DNA of 64,000 nt from Polaribacter sp. SA4-12 (GCF_002163675.1 NZ_CP019334.1:506001-570000), one strand, 5' to 3'. Positions 24,942 to 34,318 are shown, counted from the stretch's first letter. A program made the numbers and translations. Notes: generated from the sequence alone by a model not told the origin.

Positions 24942-25868
24942 ATGAAATTTAACAAATCCCAAACACTTCAACAAATAGCAAAATTAATTAACACTGAATA
25001 TATTGGTGATGCTGATTTTGAAATTTCAGGAATTAATGAAATTCATGTTGTAGAAAAAGGAGATATCGTTTTTGTCGATCATCCAAAATATTATGATAAA
25101 GCATTAAATTCTGCTGCAACTACAATATTAATCAACAAGAAAGTAGAATGCCCAGAAGGAAAGTCTTTATTAATTTCTGATGACCCTTTTCGTGATTTCA
25201 ATAAAATAACAAATCATTTTAATCCTTTTATAACATCTAAAGTTAGCATTTCTGACTCTGCATTAATTGGAGAAAACACAATCATTCAACCAAATGTATT
25301 TATTGGAAATAATGTTTCAATTGGTAAAAACTGTGTAATTCATCCAAATGTAACTATTTATGACAATTCAGTAATTGGAAATAATGTTACCATTCATGCA
25401 AACACTGTTTTAGGAGCAGATGCTTTTTACTATAAAAACAGAGTAGAAGGATTTGATAAATTAATTTCAGGAGGAAGAGTTGTTTTAGAAGACAATGTAG
25501 ATTTAGGTGCATCTTGTACAATTGATAAAGGTGTTTCTGGAGATACAACTATTGGAAAAGGTACAAAAATAGATAATCAAGTTCATGTTGGTCATGATAC
25601 GAAAATCGGAAAAAAATGTTTAATAGCTTCACAAACAGGAATTGCTGGTTGTGTAATTATTGAAGATGAAGTAACAATTTGGGGACAAGTTGGTACAAAT
25701 AGTGGAATTACAATAGGTAAGGGAGCTGTAATACTTGGTCAAACAGGAGTTACAAAATCTGTTGCAGGAGGAAAAAGTTATTTTGGAACTCCAGTATCAG
25801 AATCAAGAGAAAAATTAAAAGAAATGGCAGAAATAAAACGTTTTTTAAAAGATAGAAAGAATTCTTAA
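24942..25868 (+). CDS. LpxD-like N-acyltransferase paralogue
   Basis: 308 residues. LpxD layout with an N-terminal uridine-binding-like domain (about 1-100, GDIVFVDHPKYYDKAL), hexapeptide repeats (IGKNCVIHPNVTIYDNS) and the catalytic-type histidine in NQVHVGHDTKIG. It is about 40 residues shorter than the lpxD at 21074 because the C-terminal helical extension is reduced. Bacteroidetes often carry two such genes; this one, beside efp and sucD, may acylate another UDP-sugar. Separated from efp by a terminator, 21 nt from hairpin to ATG. Confidence 0.85.
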   Translation: MKFNKSQTLQQIAKLINTEYIGDADFEISGINEIHVVEKGDIVFVDHPKYYDKALNSAATTILINKKVECPEGKSLLISDDPFRDFNKITNHFNPFITSKVSISDSALIGENTIIQPNVFIGNNVSIGKNCVIHPNVTIYDNSVIGNNVTIHANTVLGADAFYYKNRVEGFDKLISGGRVVLEDNVDLGASCTIDKGVSGDTTIGKGTKIDNQVHVGHDTKIGKKCLIASQTGIAGCVIIEDEVTIWGQVGTNSGITIGKGAVILGQTGVTKSVAGGKSYFGTPVSESREKLKEMAEIKRFLKDRKNS

Positions 25869-25896
25869 AATACTTTTTTAAAAACAATCAATAAAC

Positions 25897-25904
25897 TATT
25901 TTTG
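25897..25904 (+). promoter_or_regulatory. -7 box TATTTTTG of sucD
   Basis: TAnnTTTG match, 28 nt before the sucD ATG. Confidence 0.65.
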
Positions 25905-25932
25905 CTTTACAACTAATATAAAAATCAAACCA

Positions 25933-26805
25933 ATGAGTGTTTTAGTAAATAAAAATTCAAAAATTATAGTTCAAGGTTTTACAGGTAGTGAAGGTACTTT
26001 TCACGCTGGTCAAATGATTGATTATGGAACGAATGTTGTTGGAGGTGTAACTCCAGGAAAAGGAGGTCAAATACATTTAGGAAAACCAGTTTTTAATACA
26101 GTTTTAGAATCTGTAGAAAAAGTTGGAGCTGATACTTCTATAATATTTGTACCACCAGCTTTTGCTGCTGACGCAATTATGGAATCTGCAGATGCAGGAA
26201 TTAAAGTAATTATTTGTATTACTGAAGGAATTCCTACTGCTGATATGGTAAAAGTGAAAGCATATATTGATAATAGAGATTGTAGATTAGTTGGACCTAA
26301 CTGTCCAGGAGTAATTACTCCAGATGAAGCTAAAGTTGGTATTATGCCAGGTTTTATCTTCAAAAAAGGTAGAGTAGGTATCGTTTCTAAATCAGGAACA
26401 TTAACATATGAAGCTGCTGATCAAGTTGTAAAACAAGGATATGGAATTACAACTGCAATTGGTATTGGTGGAGATCCAATTATTGGAACTACAACAAAAG
26501 AAGCTGTAGAGTTATTAATGAATGATGATGAAACAGAAGCAATTGTAATGATTGGTGAAATTGGTGGAAATCTAGAAGCAGAAGCTGCACAATGGATTAA
26601 AGCTGATGGAAACAGAAAGCCAGTTGTTGGTTTTATAGCAGGTCAAACTGCTCCAGCAGGAAGAACAATGGGGCATGCAGGTGCAATTGTTGGTGGTGCT
26701 GATGATACAGCACAAGCAAAAATGAAAATTTTAGCAGAAAATGGAATTCACGTTGTGAGTTCTCCAGCTAAAATTGGTGAAATGATTGCAAAAGTCTTAA
26801 AATAA
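25933..26805 (+). CDS. sucD: Succinyl-CoA synthetase (ADP-forming) alpha subunit
   Basis: 290 residues. CoA-binding Rossmann domain ([19 protein letters not shown]) and the phosphohistidine loop GHAGAIVGG (about 247-255). With SucC it converts succinyl-CoA, ADP and phosphate to succinate and ATP in the TCA cycle. The beta subunit gene is not adjacent, as usual in flavobacteria. It supplies or consumes the succinyl-CoA that the methylmalonyl-CoA module at 34-43 kb also uses. Own promoter and own terminator. Confidence 0.96.
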   Translation: MSVLVNKNSKIIVQGFTGSEGTFHAGQMIDYGTNVVGGVTPGKGGQIHLGKPVFNTVLESVEKVGADTSIIFVPPAFAADAIMESADAGIKVIICITEGIPTADMVKVKAYIDNRDCRLVGPNCPGVITPDEAKVGIMPGFIFKKGRVGIVSKSGTLTYEAADQVVKQGYGITTAIGIGGDPIIGTTTKEAVELLMNDDETEAIVMIGEIGGNLEAEAAQWIKADGNRKPVVGFIAGQTAPAGRTMGHAGAIVGGADDTAQAKMKILAENGIHVVSSPAKIGEMIAKVLK

Positions 26806-26852
26806 GAAGACTTACATTAAAAAACTGTTAAAGTTTTATAATAAAATAGATT

Positions 26853-26886
26853 AAAATCCGTTGAATTCGTAAATTCAACGGATTTT
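26853..26886 (+). terminator. Rho-independent terminator of sucD
   Basis: Perfect 15-bp stem AAAATCCGTTGAATT / AATTCAACGGATTTT with loop CGTA. Confidence 0.93.
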
Positions 26887-26910
26887 CTATTTTAACCCAA
26901 ATTTATAATT

Positions 26911-29874
26911 ATGAAAAAAATTAAATTGCTATTTATTAGTTTTCTATTAGTTACAGCAGTAAGTTGTAAAACTGATACAAAAAAGAGTTATGAAGTTACT
27001 TCTAAGAAGGACACAAATGGATTAGCCTACGAAGCTGTAGAAAATGATCCAACAGGTTTACGTTTATATACTTTAGACAATGGTCTAAAAGTATATTTAA
27101 GTCAGAATTCTGATGAACCAAAAATTCAAACTTACATTGCCGTAAGAGCAGGTTCTAATTATGATCCTAAAGAATCTACAGGTTTAGCCCACTATTTAGA
27201 GCATATGGTTTTTAAAGGAACCCATAAAGTAGGTACTGCAGATTGGGAAACTGAAAAAACGTATTTAGACAAAATTTCGTCTTTATATGAACAACATAGA
27301 GCAGAAAAAGATGCTGACAAGAAATTAGCATTGTATAAAGAGATTGATAAAGTTTCTTTAGAGGCGTCTAATTATTCTATTGCCAATGAATATGATAAAA
27401 TGACTGCTTCATTAGGAGCAACTGGTACAAACGCATATACTTGGTTTGAGCAAACAGTTTATACTAATAAAATTCCTGCAAATGAATTAGATAAATGGGT
27501 AAACTTAGAAGCAGAACGTTTTGGTACATTAGTTTTACGTTTATTTCACACAGAATTAGAAGCTGTTTTTGAAGAATTTAATCGTGGACAAGACAATGAT
27601 TTTAGAAAACGTTATGCAGCAATGTTAGATGGTTTATTTCCTAATCATCCTTATGGACAACAAACTACAATTGGAACAGGAGATCATTTAAAGAATCCTT
27701 CAATGATTGATATTCATAATTATTTCAACAAATATTATGTGCCAAATAATATGGCAGTTGTTTTAGTTGGTGATTTTGAATTTGAACCAACAATCAAAAA
27801 AGTAAATGATGCTTTTGGTAAATTCGAAAGAAAAGAATTAACACATCCTACTTTACCTAAAGAAGAAAAAATTACTACACCAATTATAAATGAAGTATTT
27901 GGTCCAACATCAGAATCAATTTCTATAGCTTTTAGAGCTGAAGGTATAAATACAGATGAAGAAAAGTTTGTTACTCTTTGTGATATGATTATGGCAAATG
28001 GAAATGCTGGTATTATCGATTTAAATTTAAATCAGAAGCAATTAGTACAAAGAGCAAGTTGTTCTCCTACTTTTTTAAATGATTATGGATATCATTCTTT
28101 TACAGGTTCTCCAAAATCTGGTCAAACATTAGATGAAGTTAAAGAATTATTATTAGCTCAAATTGAAAAATTAAAAAATGGTGAGTTTGAAGATTGGATG
28201 ATTGAGGCTGTTGTGAATGACTTAAAATTAAGTCAGACGAAACAATACGAAAGTAATTCAGCTTTAGCTGACACCTATGTGAATGCTTTTATTTATCAAC
28301 AAGACTGGTCTAAAAGAGTTCAATTTTTAGATGATTTAAAGAAAATAACAAAAGAACAATTAGTTGCTTTTGCAAAGACTTTTTATCAAGATAACTATGT
28401 AGTAACCTACAAAAGAAAAGGGGAGGATACCAATATTGTAAAAGTAGCAAACCCAGGAATTACGCCAGTAAACTTAAACAGAGATAAGAGTTCAGAATAT
28501 ATAAAAGCATTCAACAAAAAGGAATCTGAATCTTTACAGCCAAAATTTATTGATTATAAAACTGCCATTAAAGAAACAAAAACGGATAATGGAATTAAAG
28601 TTTCTTACGTTTTAAATGAGAAAAATGATTTATTCGATATGAATATCATTTTTGACATGGGTAGTGATAATGATAAGAAATTAACGTTAGCGGCTGGATA
28701 TTTAGAATACATTGGAACTGATAAATACACAAACGAAGAAATTAAAAAAGAGTTTTACAAATTAGGAATTTCTTATTATGTAAGTACTGCTAGCGATAAA
28801 ACGTATGTTGGTTTAAACGGATTGAAAGAAAACTTACCAAAAGGATTAGAGTTATTAGAACATCTTTGGGATAATGCTAAAGCGGATAAAGATGCTTATA
28901 ACAAATATGTAGAAAAAATTTACAAAGGGCGTCAAGATGGAAAAACTCAAAAAGGAAATATTCTTTGGAATGGTCTAATGAATTATGGTAAATATGGTGA
29001 AGATTCTCCTTTAAGAGACATCATGCAAATTGATGAATTAAAAGCGATAAATCCAGAAGAATTAGTTGCTCTGATAAAAGATATGAAGAATTACAAACAA
29101 CGTATTTTCTATTATGGTAAAGATGTTGATGCAGCAGTAGCTTCATTAAATACAAATCATAAAGTATATGGAGATTTAAAAGAATATCCTGTTGCAAAAG
29201 AATATAAAGAATCTGAAACAGGAGGAAATGTATTCTTTACAAATTATGATATGGTACAAACTGAATTGATGTTTTTAGCAAAAGGAGAACCTTTTAAACC
29301 AGAAAATATGGCAGCTTCAACATTGTTCAATACGTATTTTGGAAGTGGTTTATCATCAATTGTATTTCAAGAAATTAGAGAATCTAAATCTTTAGCATAT
29401 TCAGCATTTGCTGCTTATAGAGGAGCTTCTAAAAAAGATTCACCTAATTATGTGATGGCTTATGTTGGTACACAAGCTAACAAATTAGAGCAAGCTGTAG
29501 ATGCAATGATGGAATTAATGAATAATATGCCAGAAGCTGAAAAACAATTTAATGCAGCAAAAGAAGCAACTTTAAAGAAATTAGCAGCTCAAAGAATTAC
29601 AAAATCTAATATCTTTTGGTCTTATGAAAGATTACAAAAATTAGGAATTGATAATGATAATAGAGAAGCAATGTACAATACCATTAAAGGAATGACAATG
29701 GAAGATTTAAAGGCATTTTTCAATAAAAACATTAAAGGAGAATCTTATAATGTAATGGTAATTGGTAATAAGAAAGATTTAAATGTTGAGTCATTACAAA
29801 AACTAGGAAAAATAAAAGAATTAGACATCGATTATTTATTCAATTATGTAGACAAAAAAGAAGTAAAACTATAA
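26911..29874 (+). CDS. M16-family zinc metallopeptidase, lipoprotein, two-domain
   Basis: 987 residues. The lipoprotein signal ends in TAVSC with Cys19 as the lipidation site. The first M16 unit has the inverted zinc motif His94-Tyr-Leu-Glu97-His98 and a downstream Glu (VFEEFNRGQD). A roughly 75-residue insertion (WETEKTYLDKISSLYEQH...) separates them. The second unit (about 530-987) has lost the zinc motif, as is usual for pitrilysin-like enzymes. It probably degrades peptides at the outer-membrane or periplasmic face. Monocistronic, between two strong terminators. Confidence 0.94.
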   Translation: MKKIKLLFISFLLVTAVSCKTDTKKSYEVTSKKDTNGLAYEAVENDPTGLRLYTLDNGLKVYLSQNSDEPKIQTYIAVRAGSNYDPKESTGLAHYLEHMVFKGTHKVGTADWETEKTYLDKISSLYEQHRAEKDADKKLALYKEIDKVSLEASNYSIANEYDKMTASLGATGTNAYTWFEQTVYTNKIPANELDKWVNLEAERFGTLVLRLFHTELEAVFEEFNRGQDNDFRKRYAAMLDGLFPNHPYGQQTTIGTGDHLKNPSMIDIHNYFNKYYVPNNMAVVLVGDFEFEPTIKKVNDAFGKFERKELTHPTLPKEEKITTPIINEVFGPTSESISIAFRAEGINTDEEKFVTLCDMIMANGNAGIIDLNLNQKQLVQRASCSPTFLNDYGYHSFTGSPKSGQTLDEVKELLLAQIEKLKNGEFEDWMIEAVVNDLKLSQTKQYESNSALADTYVNAFIYQQDWSKRVQFLDDLKKITKEQLVAFAKTFYQDNYVVTYKRKGEDTNIVKVANPGITPVNLNRDKSSEYIKAFNKKESESLQPKFIDYKTAIKETKTDNGIKVSYVLNEKNDLFDMNIIFDMGSDNDKKLTLAAGYLEYIGTDKYTNEEIKKEFYKLGISYYVSTASDKTYVGLNGLKENLPKGLELLEHLWDNAKADKDAYNKYVEKIYKGRQDGKTQKGNILWNGLMNYGKYGEDSPLRDIMQIDELKAINPEELVALIKDMKNYKQRIFYYGKDVDAAVASLNTNHKVYGDLKEYPVAKEYKESETGGNVFFTNYDMVQTELMFLAKGEPFKPENMAASTLFNTYFGSGLSSIVFQEIRESKSLAYSAFAAYRGASKKDSPNYVMAYVGTQANKLEQAVDAMMELMNNMPEAEKQFNAAKEATLKKLAAQRITKSNIFWSYERLQKLGIDNDNREAMYNTIKGMTMEDLKAFFNKNIKGESYNVMVIGNKKDLNVESLQKLGKIKELDIDYLFNYVDKKEVKL

Positions 29875-29894
29875 GTTTTAGTTTTTTAGATATT

Positions 29895-29932
29895 AAAAAC
29901 TCGTAAGACAAATTTGTTTTACGAGTTTTTTT
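29895..29932 (+). terminator. Rho-independent terminator of the M16 peptidase gene
   Basis: Stem AAAAACTCGTAAGACA with TGTTTTACGAGTTTTT (one G-T pair), then T tract. Confidence 0.9.
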
Positions 29933-29939
29933 ATTTTAG

Positions 29940-29947
29940 TATATTTG
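29940..29947 (+). promoter_or_regulatory. -7 box TATATTTG of fabG
   Basis: Perfect TAnnTTTG, 24 nt before the ATG at 29972. The upstream TTG at 29945 that would lengthen the protein by nine residues is part of this box. Confidence 0.8.
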
Positions 29948-29971
29948 CACCTCGAAAAACAACCAAAAAAC

Positions 29972-30718
29972 ATGAAATTATTAGAAAATAAATCAGCAAT
30001 TATAACAGGAGCTACAAGAGGTATAGGTCGTGGAATTGCTATTGAATTTGCTAAGCAAGGAGCAAATGTGGCTTTTACATATAGTTCATCTGTTGATGCT
30101 GCTAATGCTTTAGAAGAAGAATTAAAAACTTTTGGAGTATCAGCTAAAGGATATCAATCTAATGCAGCAAATTTTGATGCTGCTCAAGAATTAGCAAAAG
30201 AAGTTTTAAAAGAATTTGGTGCTATTGATATTTTAGTAAATAATGCAGGTATAACAAAAGACAATTTGTTAATGCGTATTTCTGAAGATGATTTTGATAA
30301 AGTAATAGAAGTAAACTTAAAGTCTGTATTTAATTTAACCAAAGCAGTGATTCGTCCGATGATGAAACAACGAAAAGGTTCTATTATTAATATGAGTTCT
30401 GTAGTTGGTTTAAAAGGTAATGCTGGTCAATCTAACTATGCTGCATCAAAAGCTGGTATTGTTGGGTTTTCTAAATCAGTTGCTTTAGAATTAGGTTCTA
30501 GAAATATTAGAAGTAACGTAGTTGCTCCTGGTTTTATAGAAACTGAAATGACTGCAAAATTAGATGAAGCGACTGTACAAAGTTGGAGAGATGGAATTCC
30601 TTTAAAAAGAGGAGGGCAGCCAATTGATATTGCAAATGCATGTGTCTTTTTAGCTTCAGACATGTCTGCTTACATTACAGGTCAAACTTTATCTGTAGAT
30701 GGAGGAATGTTAACATAG
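29972..30718 (+). CDS. fabG: 3-oxoacyl-[acyl-carrier-protein] reductase
   Basis: 248 residues from the ATG at 29972, the exact usual FabG length. Short-chain dehydrogenase with TGATRGIGRGIA cofactor motif (about 12-23), NNAGIT (about 89-94), catalytic Ser in NMSSVVG, and Tyr/Lys in SNYAASKAG. NADPH-dependent reduction of 3-oxoacyl-ACP in fatty-acid elongation. Start set by the promoter box upstream. Bidirectional hairpin terminator follows, shared with the convergent alcohol dehydrogenase. Confidence 0.94.
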   Translation: MKLLENKSAIITGATRGIGRGIAIEFAKQGANVAFTYSSSVDAANALEEELKTFGVSAKGYQSNAANFDAAQELAKEVLKEFGAIDILVNNAGITKDNLLMRISEDDFDKVIEVNLKSVFNLTKAVIRPMMKQRKGSIINMSSVVGLKGNAGQSNYAASKAGIVGFSKSVALELGSRNIRSNVVAPGFIETEMTAKLDEATVQSWRDGIPLKRGGQPIDIANACVFLASDMSAYITGQTLSVDGGMLT

Positions 30719-30741
30719 TAATATGCTAAATATATTTATAA

Positions 30742-30774
30742 AAAAAAGAACCTACATTTTGTAGGTTCTTTTTT
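30742..30774. terminator. Bidirectional terminator between fabG and the iron ADH
   Basis: Symmetric stem AAAAAAGAACCTACA / TGTAGGTTCTTTTTT with A and T tracts on both sides, serving both convergent genes. Confidence 0.92.
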
Positions 30775-30785
30775 GTTTGATATTA

Positions 30786-31946
30786 TTAGTAAGACATTTT
30801 TACTATTTCTTCAACTTTTTCTGGAGTTATAGATTTATGTTCACCTAAACCTGTCCAACCTCTTTCTTTAAAACGATTTGCAATTGTTTCTGCTGTTCCT
30901 TCATATTCTGAAGTATAATCAGATAATTTAGTGTCAATTCCTAAACCTTTATAAAAGCTTTCAGTTTTTTCAATTCCAATTCTAGCTTTCTCTTCTAAAG
31001 TTCCTTCAGTTACATTCCAGATTCTTTCTGCATATTGAGCTAATTTATCTTTCTTAGTTTCAAAATTATACTCATAATGACTTGGTGCAATAATAGCTAA
31101 CGTTCTTGCATGATCAATTCCATAAAGTGCAGTTAATTCATGTCCGATTGCATGAACTGCCCAATCTGTAGGTACACCTTGCATTAATAATCCATTTAAG
31201 GCCATTGTACAAGACCACATATAATTAGAAATAGCTTCATAATCTGTTGGATCTTTTAAAACCTTAGGAGCAACTTCTAATAAAGTTTGTAATACACTTT
31301 CTGCAAAACGATCTTGTAACAATGCTCCAACTGAATAAGTCATATATTGTTCTAACACATGTGTAAATGCATCTGCAATTCCGTTTGCTAATTGTCTTTG
31401 TGGAATAGAAGAAATAACTCTAGGATCTAAAATTGAAAATTGAGGAAACAATCCTGGACCACCCATTCCTAATTTCTCTTTCGTTTCTCTTCTAGTAATT
31501 ACTGCTCCAGAATTCATTTCAGAACCTGTTGCAGGTAAAGTTAATACCGTTCCAAAAGGCATACCTACTTCTGTTCTAATACTGTTTTTAAGAATATCCC
31601 AAGGTGTATCACCTGTATAAAGAGCAGCAGCAGATAAAAATTTTGTTCCATCAATTACAGAACCACCACCAACAGCTAACAAATAATTAATGTCGTTGTC
31701 TTTAATTACTTGTAAAGCTTCTAATAGAACTTCATATTCAGGATTTGCAGGAATTCCGCCAAACTCTGTAATAGAATACTCTTTTAAAGCGTCTTTAACT
31801 TGATTATAAACTCCATTCTTTTTGATACTTCCCCCACCATAAAGTAGAAGTACATTTGCATCTTTAGGAATTTCATCTGCTACATTAGCAATAGTTTCTT
31901 TTCCAAAAATGATTTTTACCGGGTTTTTAAATTGAAAATTATTCAT
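30786..31946 (-). CDS. Iron-dependent alcohol dehydrogenase, YqhD/BDH type
   Basis: 386 residues. N-terminal NAD(P) part with FGKETIANVADEI and the glycine-rich GGGSVIDGTKF (about 93-103); metal ligands Asp/His in QLANGIADAFTHVLEQY and two His in HAIGHELTALYGIDHARTLAI. NNFQFKNPVKIIFGKE at the start is typical of NADPH-dependent YqhD-like aldehyde reductases, which detoxify short aldehydes. It follows a TetR regulator gene by 33 nt on the same strand, so the regulator probably controls both. Confidence 0.92.
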   Translation of the reverse strand: MNNFQFKNPVKIIFGKETIANVADEIPKDANVLLLYGGGSIKKNGVYNQVKDALKEYSITEFGGIPANPEYEVLLEALQVIKDNDINYLLAVGGGSVIDGTKFLSAAALYTGDTPWDILKNSIRTEVGMPFGTVLTLPATGSEMNSGAVITRRETKEKLGMGGPGLFPQFSILDPRVISSIPQRQLANGIADAFTHVLEQYMTYSVGALLQDRFAESVLQTLLEVAPKVLKDPTDYEAISNYMWSCTMALNGLLMQGVPTDWAVHAIGHELTALYGIDHARTLAIIAPSHYEYNFETKKDKLAQYAERIWNVTEGTLEEKARIGIEKTESFYKGLGIDTKLSDYTSEYEGTAETIANRFKERGWTGLGEHKSITPEKVEEIVKMSY

Positions 31947-31979
31947 TTTTATTTTTTTATTCTTGATTTGTATTTTTAT

Positions 31980-32561
31980 TTATTTTGATAATTTAATAGC
32001 ATCCCATGCTGCATTGTAAGCTTCATTTATATCTGAAGTCTGAATTGTATAAATACCTTGTTGTTGCATTATTAATAATGTTGATATTGGATTGATGGCA
32101 TATGCGAAGAGCAAATAATTTGAAATTGGTTTTATAATTCCTTCCTCTTTTCCACGTTGCCAAAGGTCGAGTAGGGGTTGCAAATGTGTTATTCCCTCTT
32201 TTCTGATTTTTTTATCAATAATAGGATTAAAATCACAATGCATTAAAAACATCGCTTCTTTACATTGATCTAATTTAAAAAACGAAATTCTTCTCCAAAT
32301 AAGTTCAAAACCTCCTTCAACAGTCATTTCTTCTTCATAAGTTTCAAAAATATATCTTGTGAATATCTCTTTAACTTCTATAAAAACTTTGTTAATTAAA
32401 TCTTGTTTGTTTTCAAAATAGAGATAGATTGTAGCAGGAGAAACACCCGCCATTTTTGCGATTTTTGACATAGGTGAATTATGAAAACCATCTTCATTTA
32501 CTAATTGAATAGTTGCATCAACCAATGCTTGTCGCTTTATAATACTCTTTGCTAATTTCAA
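31980..32561 (-). CDS. TetR-family transcriptional regulator
   Basis: 193 residues. N-terminal helix-turn-helix (about 10-55) with ATIQLVNEDGFHNSPMSKIAKMAGVSPATIYLYF; C-terminal ligand-binding helical domain. TTG start, 18 nt after a TACATTTG box on this strand. A palindrome AATGAA-TG-TTCATT lies just upstream of that box, the expected place for an autorepressing TetR operator. The downstream iron alcohol dehydrogenase is the likely co-regulated target; the inducer may be an aldehyde or fatty compound. Confidence 0.9.
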   Translation of the reverse strand: MKLAKSIIKRQALVDATIQLVNEDGFHNSPMSKIAKMAGVSPATIYLYFENKQDLINKVFIEVKEIFTRYIFETYEEEMTVEGGFELIWRRISFFKLDQCKEAMFLMHCDFNPIIDKKIRKEGITHLQPLLDLWQRGKEEGIIKPISNYLLFAYAINPISTLLIMQQQGIYTIQTSDINEAYNAAWDAIKLSK

Positions 32562-32579
32562 TACTATCTATTTAGAGTG

Positions 32580-32587
32580 CAAATGTA
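32580..32587 (-). promoter_or_regulatory. -7 box TACATTTG of the tetR-adh operon
   Basis: Minus-strand TAnnTTTG box, 18 nt before the TTG start of the TetR gene. Confidence 0.7.
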
Positions 32588-32597
32588 ATATAAAAAA

Positions 32598-32612
32598 GAA
32601 TGAACATTCATT
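32598..32612. promoter_or_regulatory. Putative TetR operator GAATGAACATTCATT
   Basis: Contains two nested palindromes, AATGAA-CA-TTCATT and GAATG-AA-CATTC. It sits 10 bp upstream of the -7 box, where a bound repressor would cover the spacer and -33 region of the tetR-adh promoter. Confidence 0.65.
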
Positions 32613-32657
32613 TTTATACGTTAAAATAATCTAAACAAAACGAAAGAGGAGTAAAGA

Positions 32658-33557
32658 TTATGAATACAGAATTAAAAAGACACCTAACAAAATACCAACA
32701 AGAGGAACTAGTTTTTTACGTTTGTTTTGTTCTTTAAAAATTAAACCACCAACAACAACAGCAATTAATATCTGACTTCTTTTAATAGCAGACAATAACA
32801 TGATTAACGCATCAGGATCTTGTAATGCTTTAAAATAAAAATAATCTGCAGTTTGTAATAATATTCCAACAACAGGAATAGACCATCTAAATTTAAAAGC
32901 TTTCCTTTTTACTGAATAAGGAAACCAGGTAATCGATAAGATTATTAATAAGATAAGAACAGTATAAAAACAAAACCAAAATTGTAGTGTTTGTGGATTT
33001 AAAATTAAACTCTGAATTAAAAATTTATCATACAAACCACTAGAAGCACCTAAAAAAGTAGCTCCTATAATAGCAAATATCCATTTATTTTTTTTGAAAA
33101 TAATTCCTTCTTTTTTTCCAATTCTAGAATATAATAATACTGATAAAATGATCAAAAAGAAACCAATCCATTGATAAAAATTAGGTTTCTCATGATAGAT
33201 AAAAATAGCACCTATAAAGGTGAAAAAAGGTCCTGCAGAACGAATTGGAGTTACAATTGTTATAGGTAAATGTTTTAATGCTTGATAAGCTAAAACCCAA
33301 GAAGAAGCCATTATCATAGATTTTATAATTATAAAACCATGAGTTCCCCAAGAAATATCTGTAACATAAAAACCTATTTTCTGCATATATTCTGGATAAA
33401 AAACAGATCCTAAGTAGAAGGGTAATAAGAGTAAAAAACCGGCAGAAATAGTTCCGAATAAAACAGGAAAAACTTCATTGCCTTGTACAGCATGTTTTTT
33501 ACATAAATTGTGTAATCCTAAAAATAAAGCCGCTAAAAGTCCTAAGTACATCCACAT
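32658..33557 (-). CDS. EamA/DMT-family transporter
   Basis: 299 residues with about ten hydrophobic helices in two five-helix repeats, the DMT/EamA architecture. First helix LGLLAALFLGLHNLCKKHAV; the end of the first repeat, PIRSAGPFFTFIGAIFIYHEKPNFYQWIGFFLI, and of the second, SAIKRSQILIAVVVGGLIFKEQNKRKK, both show the family pattern of a helix followed by E/K and a turn. Substrate unknown. ATG start; a second in-frame ATG is two codons later. Confidence 0.88.
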   Translation of the reverse strand: MWMYLGLLAALFLGLHNLCKKHAVQGNEVFPVLFGTISAGFLLLLPFYLGSVFYPEYMQKIGFYVTDISWGTHGFIIIKSMIMASSWVLAYQALKHLPITIVTPIRSAGPFFTFIGAIFIYHEKPNFYQWIGFFLIILSVLLYSRIGKKEGIIFKKNKWIFAIIGATFLGASSGLYDKFLIQSLILNPQTLQFWFCFYTVLILLIILSITWFPYSVKRKAFKFRWSIPVVGILLQTADYFYFKALQDPDALIMLLSAIKRSQILIAVVVGGLIFKEQNKRKKLVPLVGILLGVFLILYS

Positions 33558-33843
33558 AATGCGCGCGAAGATAATAGAATGGAAAAAACTAAATAGTAAA
33601 AGGTTGGAAAAATGTAAAACTTAGTTTTTTAAACTATAATTCTTCCTTTTTCATCAGCTATAATCTTTCTAAATTATAGATCAATAAAATATATTTTAAT
33701 AGAAAATAATAAAATACTTTGTATCAAAAAATGCATTAAAAGAAAACATTAATCACTGGTAATAAACCACTTAATTATAACATGTATCAAAGCAAAATGA
33801 ACGATTTTAAAAATTTACATCGATATAGTTATCTGTTAAGTTG

Positions 33844-33861
33844 ATATGATATCTATCATAT
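33844..33861. promoter_or_regulatory. Palindromic operator candidate ATATGATA-TC-TATCATAT
   Basis: Perfect 8-bp arms around TC. It ends 20 bp before the -7 box of the methylmalonyl-CoA operon, the position of a -35-adjacent activator or a repressor site. Confidence 0.6.
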
Positions 33862-33881
33862 AATAAAATAGAGTTCTGTCC

Positions 33882-33889
33882 TAAATTTG
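33882..33889 (+). promoter_or_regulatory. -7 box TAAATTTG of the methylmalonyl-CoA operon
   Basis: Perfect TAnnTTTG, 21 nt before the mce ATG. Confidence 0.7.
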
Positions 33890-33910
33890 TTGAAAAATAA
33901 ACATTAAGAT

Positions 33911-34318
33911 ATGAACATTTCACACATAGAACATTTAGGTATTGCAGTTGAGAATTTAGACGAATCAATTAAATATTATGAAGAAGTTTTAGGTTTAAAA
34001 TGCTACTCTGTAGAAGAAGTTGCAGATCAAAAAGTAAAAACAGCTTTTTTTATGGTAGGTGGTACTAAAATTGAATTATTAGAAAGTACATCTCCAGATG
34101 GACCAATAGGTAAATTTATTGAGAAAAAAGGACAAGGTATTCATCATATTGCATTTGCTGTTGACAATGCTACTGAAGCATTAAAGACTGCAGAAGAAAG
34201 AGGTGTTAGACTTGTTGATAAAGTTTCTAGAAAAGGAGCAGAAGGATTAGACATTGGTTTTTTACACCCAAAATCAACTTTAGGAGTTCTTACAGAGCTT
34301 TGTTCTAAAGAAAAATAA
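33911..34318 (+). CDS. mce: Methylmalonyl-CoA epimerase
   Basis: 135 residues, two VOC (glyoxalase-like) beta-alpha-beta-beta-beta units. Metal ligands are His7 (SHIEHLGIAV region), the Glu of KIELLES and His of GIHHIAFAV, plus the C-terminal Glu near LTELCSKEK. It interconverts (R)- and (S)-methylmalonyl-CoA, joining the mutase to the decarboxylase. First gene of an eight-gene run through 43394. Confidence 0.94.
   Translation: MNISHIEHLGIAVENLDESIKYYEEVLGLKCYSVEEVADQKVKTAFFMVGGTKIELLESTSPDGPIGKFIEKKGQGIHHIAFAVDNATEALKTAEERGVRLVDKVSRKGAEGLDIGFLHPKSTLGVLTELCSKEK

Larger units (their letters stand above)
33558..33910. other. 353-bp divergent intergenic region
   Basis: Between the DMT transporter (leftward) and mce (rightward). 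AT-rich, without an ORF of note. It holds an 18-bp palindrome at 33844 and a TAAATTTG box at 33882 for the rightward operon. A near-match TATCTTCG to the -7 box, on the minus strand just before the transporter start, may drive the leftward gene. Confidence 0.6.
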
